NCBI RefSeq assembly: GCF_900107635.1
Contig: NZ_FNRD01000014.1
Location: 1-64,000 of the forward strand
Source: Flavobacterium gillisiae
GTDB taxonomy: Bacteria; Bacteroidota; Bacteroidia; Flavobacteriales; Flavobacteriaceae
Reading direction: 5' to 3'
DNA: 64,000 nucleotides
Position 1 is the first letter of the stretch; every line of letters begins with the position of its first letter. This document shows positions 7,978 to 16,666 of this stretch, piece by piece. A model generated the notes under the pieces. That model made no database searches, had not been told where the DNA came from, and saw nothing but the letters and a program-made list of their open reading frames with translations. A program made the position numbers and the translations under genes.

Positions 7978-8011
7978 TTGGAGAATACACAATTGATATT
8001 TCATAACTTTG
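7978..8011 (+). promoter_or_regulatory. Promoter of the cysteine desulfurase gene
   Basis: TTG at 7978-7980 and TAACTTTG at 8004-8011, spacer 23 nt, fit the Bacteroidota consensus. The start codon begins at 8017, only 5 nt after the box, so the transcript would be nearly leaderless. Confidence 0.55.
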
Positions 8012-8016
8012 CAGTA

Positions 8017-9141
8017 ATGAAAAAAATATACCTCGATAACGCGTCAACGACAGCCATAAGACCTGAAGTTATTCAAGAAATGACGAAAGTAATGGCAGAA
8101 GATTTCGGAAATCCTTCTTCAACCCACAGTTTTGGGCGAAATGCTAAAAGTGTTTTGGAACTTTCCAGAAAATCAATTGCAAAGCAGTTGAATGCTGCTG
8201 CACAAGAAATTATTTTCACCTCGTGTGGGACGGAAGCCAATAATTGGATCCTTCGTTCTGCTGTGGAAGATTTGAAAGTAAAGCGCATTATTACCAGCAA
8301 AATTGAGCATCATGCCGTTTTATATACGGTTCAAGCATTGCAGAAAGAATTTGATATTAAGGTAGATTACGTTGCGGTCAAGCCAAATGGAGAAATAGAT
8401 ATCACAAATTTAGTGGAATTATTAGCGCAGAATCATAAAACTTTAGTGAGTTTGATGCATGTTAATAACGAAATAGGAACTGTTTTAGACCTAAGTAGGG
8501 TTGCACCAATATGCAAACAATACAACGCACTATTGCACTCTGATACGGTTCAGTCCATTGGAAAGAAAGAAATTGACCTGAAGGAGCTGCCTATTGATTT
8601 TTTGGTTGCTAGTGCTCATAAATTCCACGGTCCTAAAGGTGTGGGATTTGCATTCGTGCGGAAAAATTCAGGCTTGCAACCATTATTTTATGGTGGTGAA
8701 CAAGAGAAGGGATTGCGAGCAGGAACAGAGGCAGTGCATCAAATTGCAGGAATGGCAAAAGCAATGGAGGTTTCCTATGCCAATTTAGAGAATGAAAGAG
8801 CTCAGATTTCCGAATTGAAAAAGTATTTAATTGAACAACTTGAAATCGATTTTCCTGGATTTATCGTTAATGGAAGTCAAGACGGTTTTTACAATATGCT
8901 AAATGTTTTATTGCCTTTTTCTAACGACAAAACAGCCATGATTTTATTTCATTTAGACATGAAAGGGATTGCGGTGTCGCGGGGAAGTGCTTGTCAGAGC
9001 GGAAGCATCAGGGCATCACATGTATTAGCTGAAATGCTTTCGGATGAAGATTTAAGAAAGCCAAGCTTGCGTATTTCTTTTAGTCATTACAATTCTAAAG
9101 AAGATATAGACATATTAATCAATGCTTTAAAAAGTATTTAA
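8017..9141 (+). CDS. Cysteine desulfurase (NifS/IscS-like)
   Basis: A 374-residue PLP enzyme that takes sulfur from L-cysteine as a persulfide for Fe-S clusters or thio-modified tRNA. The PLP lysine is in SAHKFHGPKGVG and the catalytic Cys is in SRGSACQSGS. The HVNNEIGT and GTEA motifs are also present. The start at 8017 (MKKIYLDNAST) is preferred over an upstream in-frame ATG because it matches the family N-terminus and follows a promoter. The Cys loop resembles group I (IscS/NifS). No Fe-S scaffold genes are adjacent, so the acceptor is unknown. Confidence 0.92.
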   Translation: MKKIYLDNASTTAIRPEVIQEMTKVMAEDFGNPSSTHSFGRNAKSVLELSRKSIAKQLNAAAQEIIFTSCGTEANNWILRSAVEDLKVKRIITSKIEHHAVLYTVQALQKEFDIKVDYVAVKPNGEIDITNLVELLAQNHKTLVSLMHVNNEIGTVLDLSRVAPICKQYNALLHSDTVQSIGKKEIDLKELPIDFLVASAHKFHGPKGVGFAFVRKNSGLQPLFYGGEQEKGLRAGTEAVHQIAGMAKAMEVSYANLENERAQISELKKYLIEQLEIDFPGFIVNGSQDGFYNMLNVLLPFSNDKTAMILFHLDMKGIAVSRGSACQSGSIRASHVLAEMLSDEDLRKPSLRISFSHYNSKEDIDILINALKSI

Positions 9142-9145
9142 GTAA

Positions 9146-9177
9146 AAAAAATCCGCCAATTGGCGGATTTTTTTTAG
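9146..9177. terminator. Bidirectional terminator after the cysteine desulfurase gene
   Basis: The hairpin AATCCGCCAATTGGCGGATT is flanked by A and T runs and overlaps the last codons of the convergent antiporter gene. Confidence 0.85.
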
Positions 9178-10397
9178 ACTGCTAAATTTTCATTAAGTTC
9201 TGCCTCTTTTGCTCTTCTTATTTCTTCTAGAATTGTTTTTCTCTTTTTAGCTGTTATCATTAAACCTAGCATCATTATAATTGCCGTCATCAAGATTACT
9301 TGAATAATTAATGACTTGTTCACTAACAGTATCATATGCTCAGGAGCAATACCTAAGAATAATAAGATTGTAATAAGCCCTCTAGGCGCTACAAAAAGCA
9401 AAGGAAATAAAGGCATTTTAGAAACTTTAAGCTGAATAAAACGCAATATAAAAAGCATTACTACAATTCCAACAGCCCAGATAAACGTATCTGGATTTAC
9501 AATTTCAGTGGTTTTAATCAAATACCCAAATAAAAGAAAGAATAATGCTCTAACCAGAAAGGTAGCTTCAATTATCAATTCTTTAAACTTATGAACTTCT
9601 TTGTTCAGTAGGTCAAGTCTAAACTGTTGCGTCCATTTATAATGTCTTAACTCATCTAAATTACCAATTGACAGTCCAAAGACCAGGATAAAAATAAGTG
9701 CCGGTAAATGGAATATTTTTGATATTTCGTAAATCAATATAATAAGCAGAACGATTGGTACGAACTTAATGTGGTGTTGAATTTTATTTAAAAGGAAGGA
9801 TAGTAATATAGTTGCCACAAAAGAGATTGCAATTATGATTAGTATCTCCAGACAAAAGTATCCAAATGTTTCTAAACCAAAACTCGAGTTGTAGGCGATG
9901 AAATTGAAGAATACGACTCCAAAAATATCAGATAAACTACTTTCGTAAATGATAAATTCTTTTTGACTCGAAGAAAGGTTTATTACGCTTGGAATTGCGA
10001 TGGCGCTACTGATTACGCAAAATGGAATCGCATTTATCAGACTAGATCTAAAAGAATATCCTCCGTAATAGTGTAATAAATAGGCAAGAGAAAAGGCCAA
10101 AACAATCAAAGGCAAGAAAGCTCCTATAGACGATTTTTTTATTAATCCAATTTTAGATTTATTGAGTTCTAGTTCCAATGACCCTTCTAATACGATCAGA
10201 ATAAGTCCAATTGTACCCAACACAGGTAAAGTAGCGGTAAGATCTGGTAGGTCAATGTCAAAAAAGTAGGTCGCTTCTCTAACGATCCATCCTAAAAGTA
10301 ATAATAGTATAACTGATGGTATTTTTGTCCTTGATGCCGTAAGGTCAAATAAATATGCGATGAGCAGCAGCAGACAAAGTGAAATTATAACTGTCAT
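9174..10397 (-). CDS. Cation:proton antiporter (CPA family)
   Basis: A 407-residue polytopic membrane protein with about 12 hydrophobic helices from residue 2 to 382. Family features include FDLTASRTKIPSVILLLLLGW near the N-terminus, the central SSLSDIFGVVFF stretch (the usual acidic ion-binding position) and the APRGLITILLFLG segment of NhaP-type CPA1 exchangers. The C-terminus is a short charged cytoplasmic tail without RCK/TrkA domains. It probably exchanges Na+ or K+ for H+ across the inner membrane. The gene is monocistronic. Confidence 0.85.
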   Translation of the reverse strand: MTVIISLCLLLLIAYLFDLTASRTKIPSVILLLLLGWIVREATYFFDIDLPDLTATLPVLGTIGLILIVLEGSLELELNKSKIGLIKKSSIGAFLPLIVLAFSLAYLLHYYGGYSFRSSLINAIPFCVISSAIAIPSVINLSSSQKEFIIYESSLSDIFGVVFFNFIAYNSSFGLETFGYFCLEILIIIAISFVATILLSFLLNKIQHHIKFVPIVLLIILIYEISKIFHLPALIFILVFGLSIGNLDELRHYKWTQQFRLDLLNKEVHKFKELIIEATFLVRALFFLLFGYLIKTTEIVNPDTFIWAVGIVVMLFILRFIQLKVSKMPLFPLLFVAPRGLITILLFLGIAPEHMILLVNKSLIIQVILMTAIIMMLGLMITAKKRKTILEEIRRAKEAELNENLAV

Positions 10398-10849
10398 AGA
10401 AAATTAATTATATTTTTTAATTTTTAATGGTTTCCACAAGCAATAATGGAGATCTATTTTCTGAAATATAGTACATTAGGTTGTCAAAACATAAATATAT
10501 TTTTAAATATAAATAAATATTTGCGATTTAGCATTGTTTTTAGAAGCTAATAAGCTGTAAGTAAATGCTCTAATTTTTAATTGTAACAGTCTCTAATTTT
10601 TATAAAGGAAAGAGAAGCTAGCTATGATTCGTTGTATTTCTCGATTATTAAGCGAGTATTAGAAAAAAGTAGAGTCAGCACTTTAGTTTATATTTTGTGT
10701 TTATTTTCAAGACTATCTTTATAAATACTGGGGTATATGACGTCCGTGTTTTCAATTGCTAAGGTAGTGGGACTTAGAATTACGCCTAACTTTTCTACAG
10801 TAATCATAATGGACTATTTTGTGATTTCTTTATCTGTAGCTTTTAAATG
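10398..10849. other. Intergenic region without recognised genes
   Basis: This 452-bp A+T-rich stretch has no convincing ORF, terminator or consensus promoter. It must contain the antiporter promoter and the 3' region of the mla operon, but no clear element could be assigned. Confidence 0.5.
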
Positions 10850-11827
10850 TTACTTTTTTTGTTCCTTTAGTTTTTGTTTTTCTAGTCTTCTGAAGTAACC
10901 TCTAAAGAGAAAATTGTGTTTTAAAGCTTCTAAATTTTCGTTCAGTTTAGCACTGGATTCATTGACATTAGTCATTGTTGAGTCAATTTTATTTACAAGA
11001 TTGGGATCATTAGAAAGGTAGTTCAAGGCGCCTTTTCCATCTTTAATGTTTAGAATAGTTTTATTAAGATTAGTCACGACCCTATTTATTTCTAAACTTG
11101 AATTATCTAGATTGTTAACGATTGTCTTTATACTATTGGCGACAGCCGTATCTTTTAAAAGACCTATTACGTTGTCTTTGTTGTTCATCGATTCAAGAAG
11201 TTTGTTTAAATTTTTAGTGGCATTTGAGGTTTCTCGTCCTGATATTTTTAAATAATGCATGGTTTGTTTTAAATCTCTGGCTAGCTCAGCATCATTTAAT
11301 AAGAGGCCTACAGTTCCTTTTCCAGCATTAATTTCTTCGGTGATTGTGAGTAAGTTTTCAGTAAGTAGTGCTGCATTATTATTTGTTTTACTAAGGGTGT
11401 TCAATAATTCATCTGTACTGACGCGATTTACAGAGCGAATTTCATCTCCTGGTTCAACGGGCGCGTCAGTTCCTTTTCCAGGCAGAATATTTATAATCAT
11501 ACTCCCAACTAGTCCATCCGAACCAATCGTAGCTACTGCATCTTTTTTTATGTGTTTAAAGATAGTCTTGTCAATAATCATGTCCACTTTGATGTTAGTG
11601 TCATTGAGCATTTCAATCCCACGAACAGTTCCTACATTTACACCGGAGTAGCGTACATTATTTCCTATTTGCAAACCATTTACATTATTGAAAACAGTCT
11701 CCAAATGACTTGTTTTTCCAAACATTTTTTGCTTATCGCCAATGAGATAGGTAGCTAATATAAAAATCAGTAACCCAATTATTACAAAAAGGCCTAATCT
11801 TATTTTTTGTGATGTTGTTTTTTCCAT
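10850..11827 (-). CDS. mlaD: MlaD-like MCE domain protein
   Basis: A 325-residue substrate-binding component of an Mla-type phospholipid transporter. An N-terminal membrane anchor (about 13-30, FVIIGLLIFILATYLIG) is followed by an MCE domain at about 38-115 (GLQIGNNVRYSGVNVGTV). A long helical/coiled-coil tail ends in KLKEQKK. Periplasmic MCE hexamers hold lipid between the two membranes. It lies last in the operon permease-ATPase-MCE, 8 nt after the ATPase gene. Direction of lipid flow cannot be inferred. The other Mla parts (MlaB, MlaC) are not present here, as is usual in Bacteroidota. Confidence 0.88.
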   Translation of the reverse strand: MEKTTSQKIRLGLFVIIGLLIFILATYLIGDKQKMFGKTSHLETVFNNVNGLQIGNNVRYSGVNVGTVRGIEMLNDTNIKVDMIIDKTIFKHIKKDAVATIGSDGLVGSMIINILPGKGTDAPVEPGDEIRSVNRVSTDELLNTLSKTNNNAALLTENLLTITEEINAGKGTVGLLLNDAELARDLKQTMHYLKISGRETSNATKNLNKLLESMNNKDNVIGLLKDTAVANSIKTIVNNLDNSSLEINRVVTNLNKTILNIKDGKGALNYLSNDPNLVNKIDSTMTNVNESSAKLNENLEALKHNFLFRGYFRRLEKQKLKEQKK

Positions 11828-11835
11828 GTCTATAC

Positions 11836-12588
11836 TTATTTAAAAAAAGCTTGCACTTTTGGATCTGTTGAAGTTGATAATTCATCAAATGTTCCTTCGG
11901 CATAATTAATACCTTCGACCAGTAATATCATTCTATTCGAAATCACCCTAGCACAATCGACATCGTGTGTAATGATGATAGATGATGTATTGTATTTTTC
12001 TTGGATTGATTTCATTAATATCAGTATTTCTTTGGCTGTGATAGGGTCTAATCCCGTGGTGGGTTCGTCGTAAAGAATTATTTTGGGTTGTAGAATTAGT
12101 GTTCTCGCTAAGGCAATTCTACGTTTCATTCCGCCTGAAAGTTCGGCTGGCATTAAGTTTACGGCATGTGCTAATCCCACATTTTCAAGTGCTTGCATCA
12201 CTAATGGTGTAGTGTCTTTTAGTACTCCAAATTTTTTAGTGTGACGACGCAATGGGAATTCTAAATTTTCTCTGACGGTCATCGAATCATACAATGCACT
12301 TCCCTGAAAAAGAAAGCCAATTTCTGTTCGGATTTCATCCAATGTTGTTCGACTGAGCTCCCCAATTTGCTCTCCCATAACCATAATGGAACCACTATCA
12401 GCCGTTTCTAGCCCGATCAGGCATTTAATCATTACAGATTTGCCCGAGCCTGATTTGCCCATAATAACCAAGTTTTCACCTTCATGCAAAGTCATGTTAA
12501 AACCATTTAGGACATGATTGTCTCCATAGCTTTTTTTCAAGTCTTTGATTTCTATAATAATTTTTCTCTCTTGAATATTGGTACTCAT
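11836..12588 (-). CDS. mlaF: ABC transporter ATPase, MlaF-like
   Basis: A 250-residue ABC ATPase. Walker A GKSGSGKS is at 44-51. The signature is LSGGMKRRIALAR and Walker B is IILYDEPTTGLDP. The signature with M-K-R-R after LSGG is typical of the Mkl/MlaF subfamily. It powers the Mla-type lipid transporter with the permease encoded 6 nt upstream and the MCE protein encoded just downstream. Confidence 0.92.
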   Translation of the reverse strand: MSTNIQERKIIIEIKDLKKSYGDNHVLNGFNMTLHEGENLVIMGKSGSGKSVMIKCLIGLETADSGSIMVMGEQIGELSRTTLDEIRTEIGFLFQGSALYDSMTVRENLEFPLRRHTKKFGVLKDTTPLVMQALENVGLAHAVNLMPAELSGGMKRRIALARTLILQPKIILYDEPTTGLDPITAKEILILMKSIQEKYNTSSIIITHDVDCARVISNRMILLVEGINYAEGTFDELSTSTDPKVQAFFK

Positions 12589-12594
12589 AATTAG

Positions 12595-13386
12595 TTATAA
12601 ATCATAAAATATGTTAGTAACAAAAACAGCTATAAAATCGATAATAAAAAGGAGCATTGAGGTATAGACTACTGCAGAATTAGCGGCAACACCAACACCT
12701 GCCGTTCCTTTTTTACAATAATACCCTTTAAAGCATCCTACTAAGCCAATGGCAAAGCCAAAAAAGAAGCTTTTGATTGTAGCGGGGATCAGATCTCCAA
12801 ATTCCAACGCATTAAAGACCTGATTGAAGTACAGTAAAAAAGAAACATGCCCTTTTACATTTTCAACCAAATACGATCCAAAAAGAGCGATAGCATCGCC
12901 AAAAAAGACGAGTAGGGGAAGCATTAAAGTAGTAGCCATGATTCTGGTGACCACTAAGTATTTGAATGGATTGGTACCAGATACTTCCATAGCATCAATT
13001 TGTTCTGTAACGCGCATGGACCCTAATTCAGCACCAATACCGGAACCAATACGTCCTGCACAAATTAAAGCTGTAATAATAGGGCCTATTTCTCGAATTA
13101 TTGAAATACTTACCATAGAGGGCATCCAGGAAACAGCACCAAACTCAAGAAGAGTAGGGCGGGACTGTAAGGTAAATACCAAACCTATAATAAATCCGGT
13201 AACAGCGACTAACAGTAAAGAGCGATTCCCCATATAAAAACATTGACGAAGAAACTCTTTAAATTCAAAGGGACGTCTGAAAGACTCTCTGAAAAAGCGA
13301 CCGGCAAAATAGGAAAGTTCTCCAATTTCAAGTAAGAAAGATTTGATCAATTCGATTATCTTAAAAATGGCATTCATAAGCATCAT
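12595..13386 (-). CDS. mlaE: Lipid ABC transporter permease, MlaE-like
   Basis: A 263-residue MlaE/YrbE-family permease with five or six membrane helices from about residue 55 to 260. The conserved stretch IREIGPIITALICAGRIGSGIGAELGSMRVTEQIDAMEV is the family hallmark. It forms the membrane channel of the Mla complex. First gene of the mlaE-mlaF-mlaD operon. The exact start is uncertain among three Met codons within four residues (13386, 13383, 13377). A TATATTTG box lies ~30 nt upstream. Confidence 0.9.
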   Translation of the reverse strand: MMLMNAIFKIIELIKSFLLEIGELSYFAGRFFRESFRRPFEFKEFLRQCFYMGNRSLLLVAVTGFIIGLVFTLQSRPTLLEFGAVSWMPSMVSISIIREIGPIITALICAGRIGSGIGAELGSMRVTEQIDAMEVSGTNPFKYLVVTRIMATTLMLPLLVFFGDAIALFGSYLVENVKGHVSFLLYFNQVFNALEFGDLIPATIKSFFFGFAIGLVGCFKGYYCKKGTAGVGVAANSAVVYTSMLLFIIDFIAVFVTNIFYDL

Positions 13387-13414
13387 GAATTAATTTTTAT
13401 AATAGCAGGCTACT

Positions 13415-13422
13415 CAAATATA
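13415..13422 (-). promoter_or_regulatory. Candidate -7 box of the mla operon
   Basis: On the minus strand it reads TATATTTG, a full TAnnTTTG match, about 29 nt before the mlaE start. A TTG -33 element is not evident. Confidence 0.45.
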
Positions 13423-13593
13423 CGATTATTCTGCTGATTATGAGTGGTTTTAAATGCTGTAAAACTGATTTATTGGTCAGTTAATCGAGGAAAAAGACTC
13501 TTTTATACAGATGATTTAATATTTAGTAAATACACTCTTATAAAAGACTAATAAGAAAGTTAGTACTAGCGCAGAACTGTATTTTTGAATATT

Positions 13594-13699
13594 GAAGTGT
13601 GTGGATGGTCCAAATGATTTGTTATCGTCAGTTAATTATCAGATGGACCACTTTATTTAAAGGAGTAGTTCAGCGGTTTTAAGAACTACTGATTTTTTT
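13594..13699 (+). ncRNA. Candidate small RNA between mlaE and prs
   Basis: A plus-strand unit in a gap where both flanking genes are on the minus strand. A TATTTTTG box (13580-13587) is followed by a hairpin TGGTCCA/TGGACCA (13606-13612, 13644-13650) with an inner TGAT/ATCA pair, then a terminator with a T7 run. No ORF of useful length lies on this strand. The evidence is pattern only; the weak point is that the -33 element is TTA, not TTG. Confidence 0.35.
13664..13699 (+). terminator. Intrinsic terminator, plus-strand polarity
   Basis: An 8-bp stem AGTAGTTC/GAACTACT (13664-13671, 13683-13690) is followed by T7 on the plus strand. It lies 20 nt beyond the prs stop and could also weakly stop prs, but its T run faces the other way. 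Confidence 0.6.
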
Positions 13700-13711
13700 G
13701 CAATTGTTAAA

Positions 13712-14578
13712 TTAGAGAATCAATAAATCACTGATATCAATTTTATTGCTTTCATGCGGAATCGTGTTGCAGGTAATAATTTCCTTAGCACCAGATTTTT
13801 TTATTTCCTGATAAGCATTTTTGGCAAATACTGCGTGTACACCAATACAAATAGGGGGTTTCATTCCTGCATTTTTTAAATGTTTAATCGTTTCAATCAT
13901 GGTTCGTCCTGTTGAAATAATATCATCAACTAAAATAGGAATGTGCTCCTTGTATTCATCGACATTTGGTATAGATACTTCTACATCACGGTCACCATGA
14001 CGAATCTTGTTTAGAATTATATAGGGAGCATTGGCATTTTTTGCCACCTCAGCGACCCATTGCTCACTTTCGCCATCGGGACCAATCAAAATAGGTTTTT
14101 CGATAGTATATTTTATCCAGGCTGAGATATGACTTGCGGCATGTGACACTGTGGTAGGGATGCTGTAAATCTCAGATAGAGAACTTCTTCGATGTAGGTG
14201 TGGATCAATCGTGATTAAAGTATCTACAAATCCAGAAATGAAATTTGCAAAATACGTTGAAGTAACACTTTCTCCAGTATTGAAGGCTTTGTCCTGACGC
14301 ATGTAAGCAAGATATGGTGCAATGAGGCAAATGCTTTTAGCACCAAATTCTTTTGCGGTCTTTGCCAAAAAGTAAAGTGGTAACAATTTTGAGTCTGGTA
14401 GATGAAGTGTGCAAACTAGGAATACTTTTTTATCTTTCACATCAGATACAATTCGAACGTAGGTTTCTCCATCAGGAAAAGAACGAATTTCGACAATTCC
14501 TTTTTCGGCCTTCTCTTTTTGAATAAGTATTTCGGTTAAATCTTCATTTCCGGGTAAAGCAAAATATATTTTTTTCAT
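13712..14578 (-). CDS. prs: Short ribose-phosphate pyrophosphokinase (archaeal-like Prs)
   Basis: A 288-residue PRPP synthetase family protein, shorter than the ~315 residues of housekeeping bacterial Prs and nearer the archaeal class. The ribose-5-phosphate/PRPP loop is LVDDIISTGRTM. The N-terminal pyrophosphoryl-transfer region has SFPDGETYVRI, with YMRQDKAF and DPHLHRR. It starts 5 nt after a thymidine/AMP phosphorylase homologue, so the two proteins are made together. The pair suggests a nucleotide-ribose salvage function, possibly acting on the ribose-1,5-bisphosphate the phosphorylase would yield. Its exact substrate is an inference. Confidence 0.85.
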   Translation of the reverse strand: MKKIYFALPGNEDLTEILIQKEKAEKGIVEIRSFPDGETYVRIVSDVKDKKVFLVCTLHLPDSKLLPLYFLAKTAKEFGAKSICLIAPYLAYMRQDKAFNTGESVTSTYFANFISGFVDTLITIDPHLHRRSSLSEIYSIPTTVSHAASHISAWIKYTIEKPILIGPDGESEQWVAEVAKNANAPYIILNKIRHGDRDVEVSIPNVDEYKEHIPILVDDIISTGRTMIETIKHLKNAGMKPPICIGVHAVFAKNAYQEIKKSGAKEIITCNTIPHESNKIDISDLLIL

Positions 14579-14583
14579 AACCG

Positions 14584-16086
14584 TTATTGAATTAAAATGA
14601 TATCCTCTTCTGATTTCATGTAATCGATCGAGTATTTCAGCTCGCCTTTTGTTTCTGAATATATAGAATACAATAAATCCCCTTTTTGCACTTGCGTGTT
14701 CAAAGGCGTTTTCAGTAATACTCCTGCTTTGCTATCATGCGGGGCGCCAGCGAGTTTTGCAATTTTAGCAAGTCTTCTGTTGTCAATTTCAGTAACAGTA
14801 CCTGATTTATCTGCTATAACATCTTCTTTATAGATGGCATATTCAGGTTCTCTAAAACCACCTTGCGCTTGGCATATAGCAAGGAATTTCTCGTATGCTT
14901 CACCTGATGAAAGGATTTCCTTTGCAAGTTGTAATCCGCTTTTGTTTTTTGTGCCGTTGACCATGTCAATAATGCTCGCCGAAAGAAGTAACGATTTATT
15001 TCTTAAATCTTGAGGCGCGTCTTTTTCGTTTCGCAAAACACTCAAGACATCCATAGCTTCAAGTGAGGGACCAATTCCTCTGCCGATGGGCTGTGATCCA
15101 TCAGTAAAAAGAACATTTACCTTGATGCCCATTGCTTTGCCTACGACATTGAAGTAGTATTTTAGTTTTTCAGCACCTTCTTCTGTTCTTACTTTTGCAG
15201 TTTTTCCTATTGGAATATCTATAACTACATGTGTGGAGCCTGCTGCAACCTTTTTGGATAATACAGAGGCTATCATTTGTCCTTCACCATCTACATCAAG
15301 TGCTCTTTCTACACGTATTAATATATCATCAGCGGGGCTTAGCTTTATGGAGCCTCCCCATACGAAGCATCCATTTTCTTGCTCTACAACTTTCTGAATT
15401 TGTTTGATACTGAGGTCTATTTTTGTCATGGTTTCTAAGCAGTCTGCTGTGCCTGCTGGGGATGTAATGGCACGAGACGAAGTCTTGGGTATGGTAAGGC
15501 CTAGGGCAGCCACGATAGCTACGACGATAGGCGTTGTTCTGTTTCCGGGTAGTCCTCCTACGCAGTGCTTGTCGACTACAATTTTTTTATCCCAAGACAA
15601 TCTTTGTCCTGAGATTACCATCGCTTTAGTGAGTCCTATAATTTCTTCAATATTTAAGTTGTCACCGCCGCAAGCAGTTATGAACGCTGCAATTTCAATA
15701 TTTGAATATTCGCCCTTTACAATATCGTTTATTATGTTTTGTAAGTCCTCATAGTTTAGCTGCTTGCCATACATTTTAGCTCTAATACTTCTCATTGAAG
15801 TAACAGGCTGAACATGTGAGAAACTAATTTCGTCTCCCTCTTTAGCGTTTAAGTCACCCCAGGCACTTTCAGATAATCCCGCTTCTCCAGGTTGTAAAAT
15901 GCCATCCGTAATGATGTATAAAGTGGCTATTTTAGCTTTCCCTTTTACAGTTACCAATACTCTATTCAGCGCTTCAAATCCTTCAGATGTACAGATGTGG
16001 CAATCTTTACGCATGAAAACAACATGTTCTCTTTGAGTGTCAATACCAAGATGGACTAATTTTAGAGTATTGAAAGTAGTATCCAT
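14584..16086 (-). CDS. Thymidine/AMP phosphorylase family protein (archaeal AMP phosphorylase type)
   Basis: A 500-residue protein, about 60-70 residues longer than bacterial DeoA, with the extra N-terminal beta domain (about 1-85) of archaeal AMP phosphorylases. The phosphate/nucleoside site shows DKHCVGGLPGNRTTPIVV and SRAITSPAGTADCLE. In archaea these enzymes phosphorolyse NMPs to ribose-1,5-bisphosphate plus base, feeding RuBisCO. No RuBisCO or R15P isomerase gene lies nearby; the partner here is a PRPP synthetase homologue. NMP rather than deoxynucleoside use is therefore likely but unproven. Confidence 0.85.
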   Translation of the reverse strand: MDTTFNTLKLVHLGIDTQREHVVFMRKDCHICTSEGFEALNRVLVTVKGKAKIATLYIITDGILQPGEAGLSESAWGDLNAKEGDEISFSHVQPVTSMRSIRAKMYGKQLNYEDLQNIINDIVKGEYSNIEIAAFITACGGDNLNIEEIIGLTKAMVISGQRLSWDKKIVVDKHCVGGLPGNRTTPIVVAIVAALGLTIPKTSSRAITSPAGTADCLETMTKIDLSIKQIQKVVEQENGCFVWGGSIKLSPADDILIRVERALDVDGEGQMIASVLSKKVAAGSTHVVIDIPIGKTAKVRTEEGAEKLKYYFNVVGKAMGIKVNVLFTDGSQPIGRGIGPSLEAMDVLSVLRNEKDAPQDLRNKSLLLSASIIDMVNGTKNKSGLQLAKEILSSGEAYEKFLAICQAQGGFREPEYAIYKEDVIADKSGTVTEIDNRRLAKIAKLAGAPHDSKAGVLLKTPLNTQVQKGDLLYSIYSETKGELKYSIDYMKSEEDIILIQ

Positions 16087-16279
16087 TCTAATTTATATTT
16101 AAATGATTATTCCAATAGTATAGAGGAAAGAATTAATCGAATTATCCAAATTCATTTATCAGGAAAGGCAATCAACAATCGATTTGATCGTGCAAGATTT
16201 CTATTGTACCCTTCTTAAGTTATCAAAAATCAAATAAAATAGTTTAGATCTATAATTTAACCAGCTCTAATTTAGTCAT

Positions 16280-16666
16280 TTATTCCATCATTTTTTTTAA
16301 TTCTGCTATTGTTATAGGTTTTACTATATAATTACTTACCGCATCATAGGATTTTGCTTTAATTACATCGGCGGGATCTACTGAGCTTGTTATTATAAAT
16401 ATAGTTATTGGTCTATCATTTGGTATTTTAATAAACTCGTCAAGAAATTGCCAGCCATCCCAGACAGGCATGTTCAAATCCAATAATATTAAATCAGGTA
16501 ATTTTTCACCACTCGATATAATCGGCTTCAATTTATCATAGGCTTCTTTTCCATTACGAAAGACCATAAAGGTTTCACAAAAATTAGCTAATTGCATTAT
16601 TTTTTTTGTTCCAAAAACAAAAATGGGGTCATCATCAATTATACAAGCAATATCAATCTTTTTCAT
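16280..16666 (-). CDS. Single-domain response regulator
   Basis: A 128-residue receiver domain without output domain. The acidic pocket is IIDDDP (residues 9-14), the phosphoacceptor is Asp63 in LLDLNMPVWDGW, and the conserved Lys is in YIVKPI. It overlaps the preceding kinase gene by 14 nt and is surely cotranscribed. It probably receives phosphate from that kinase and acts by protein contact or as a relay. Confidence 0.88.
   Translation of the reverse strand: MKKIDIACIIDDDPIFVFGTKKIMQLANFCETFMVFRNGKEAYDKLKPIISSGEKLPDLILLDLNMPVWDGWQFLDEFIKIPNDRPITIFIITSSVDPADVIKAKSYDAVSNYIVKPITIAELKKMME

Noticed and set aside
14584..16086. Thymidine phosphorylase (DeoA) with pyrimidine salvage role
   Set aside because: Its length and N-terminal extra domain match the archaeal AMP phosphorylase group better than the ~430-residue bacterial DeoA.
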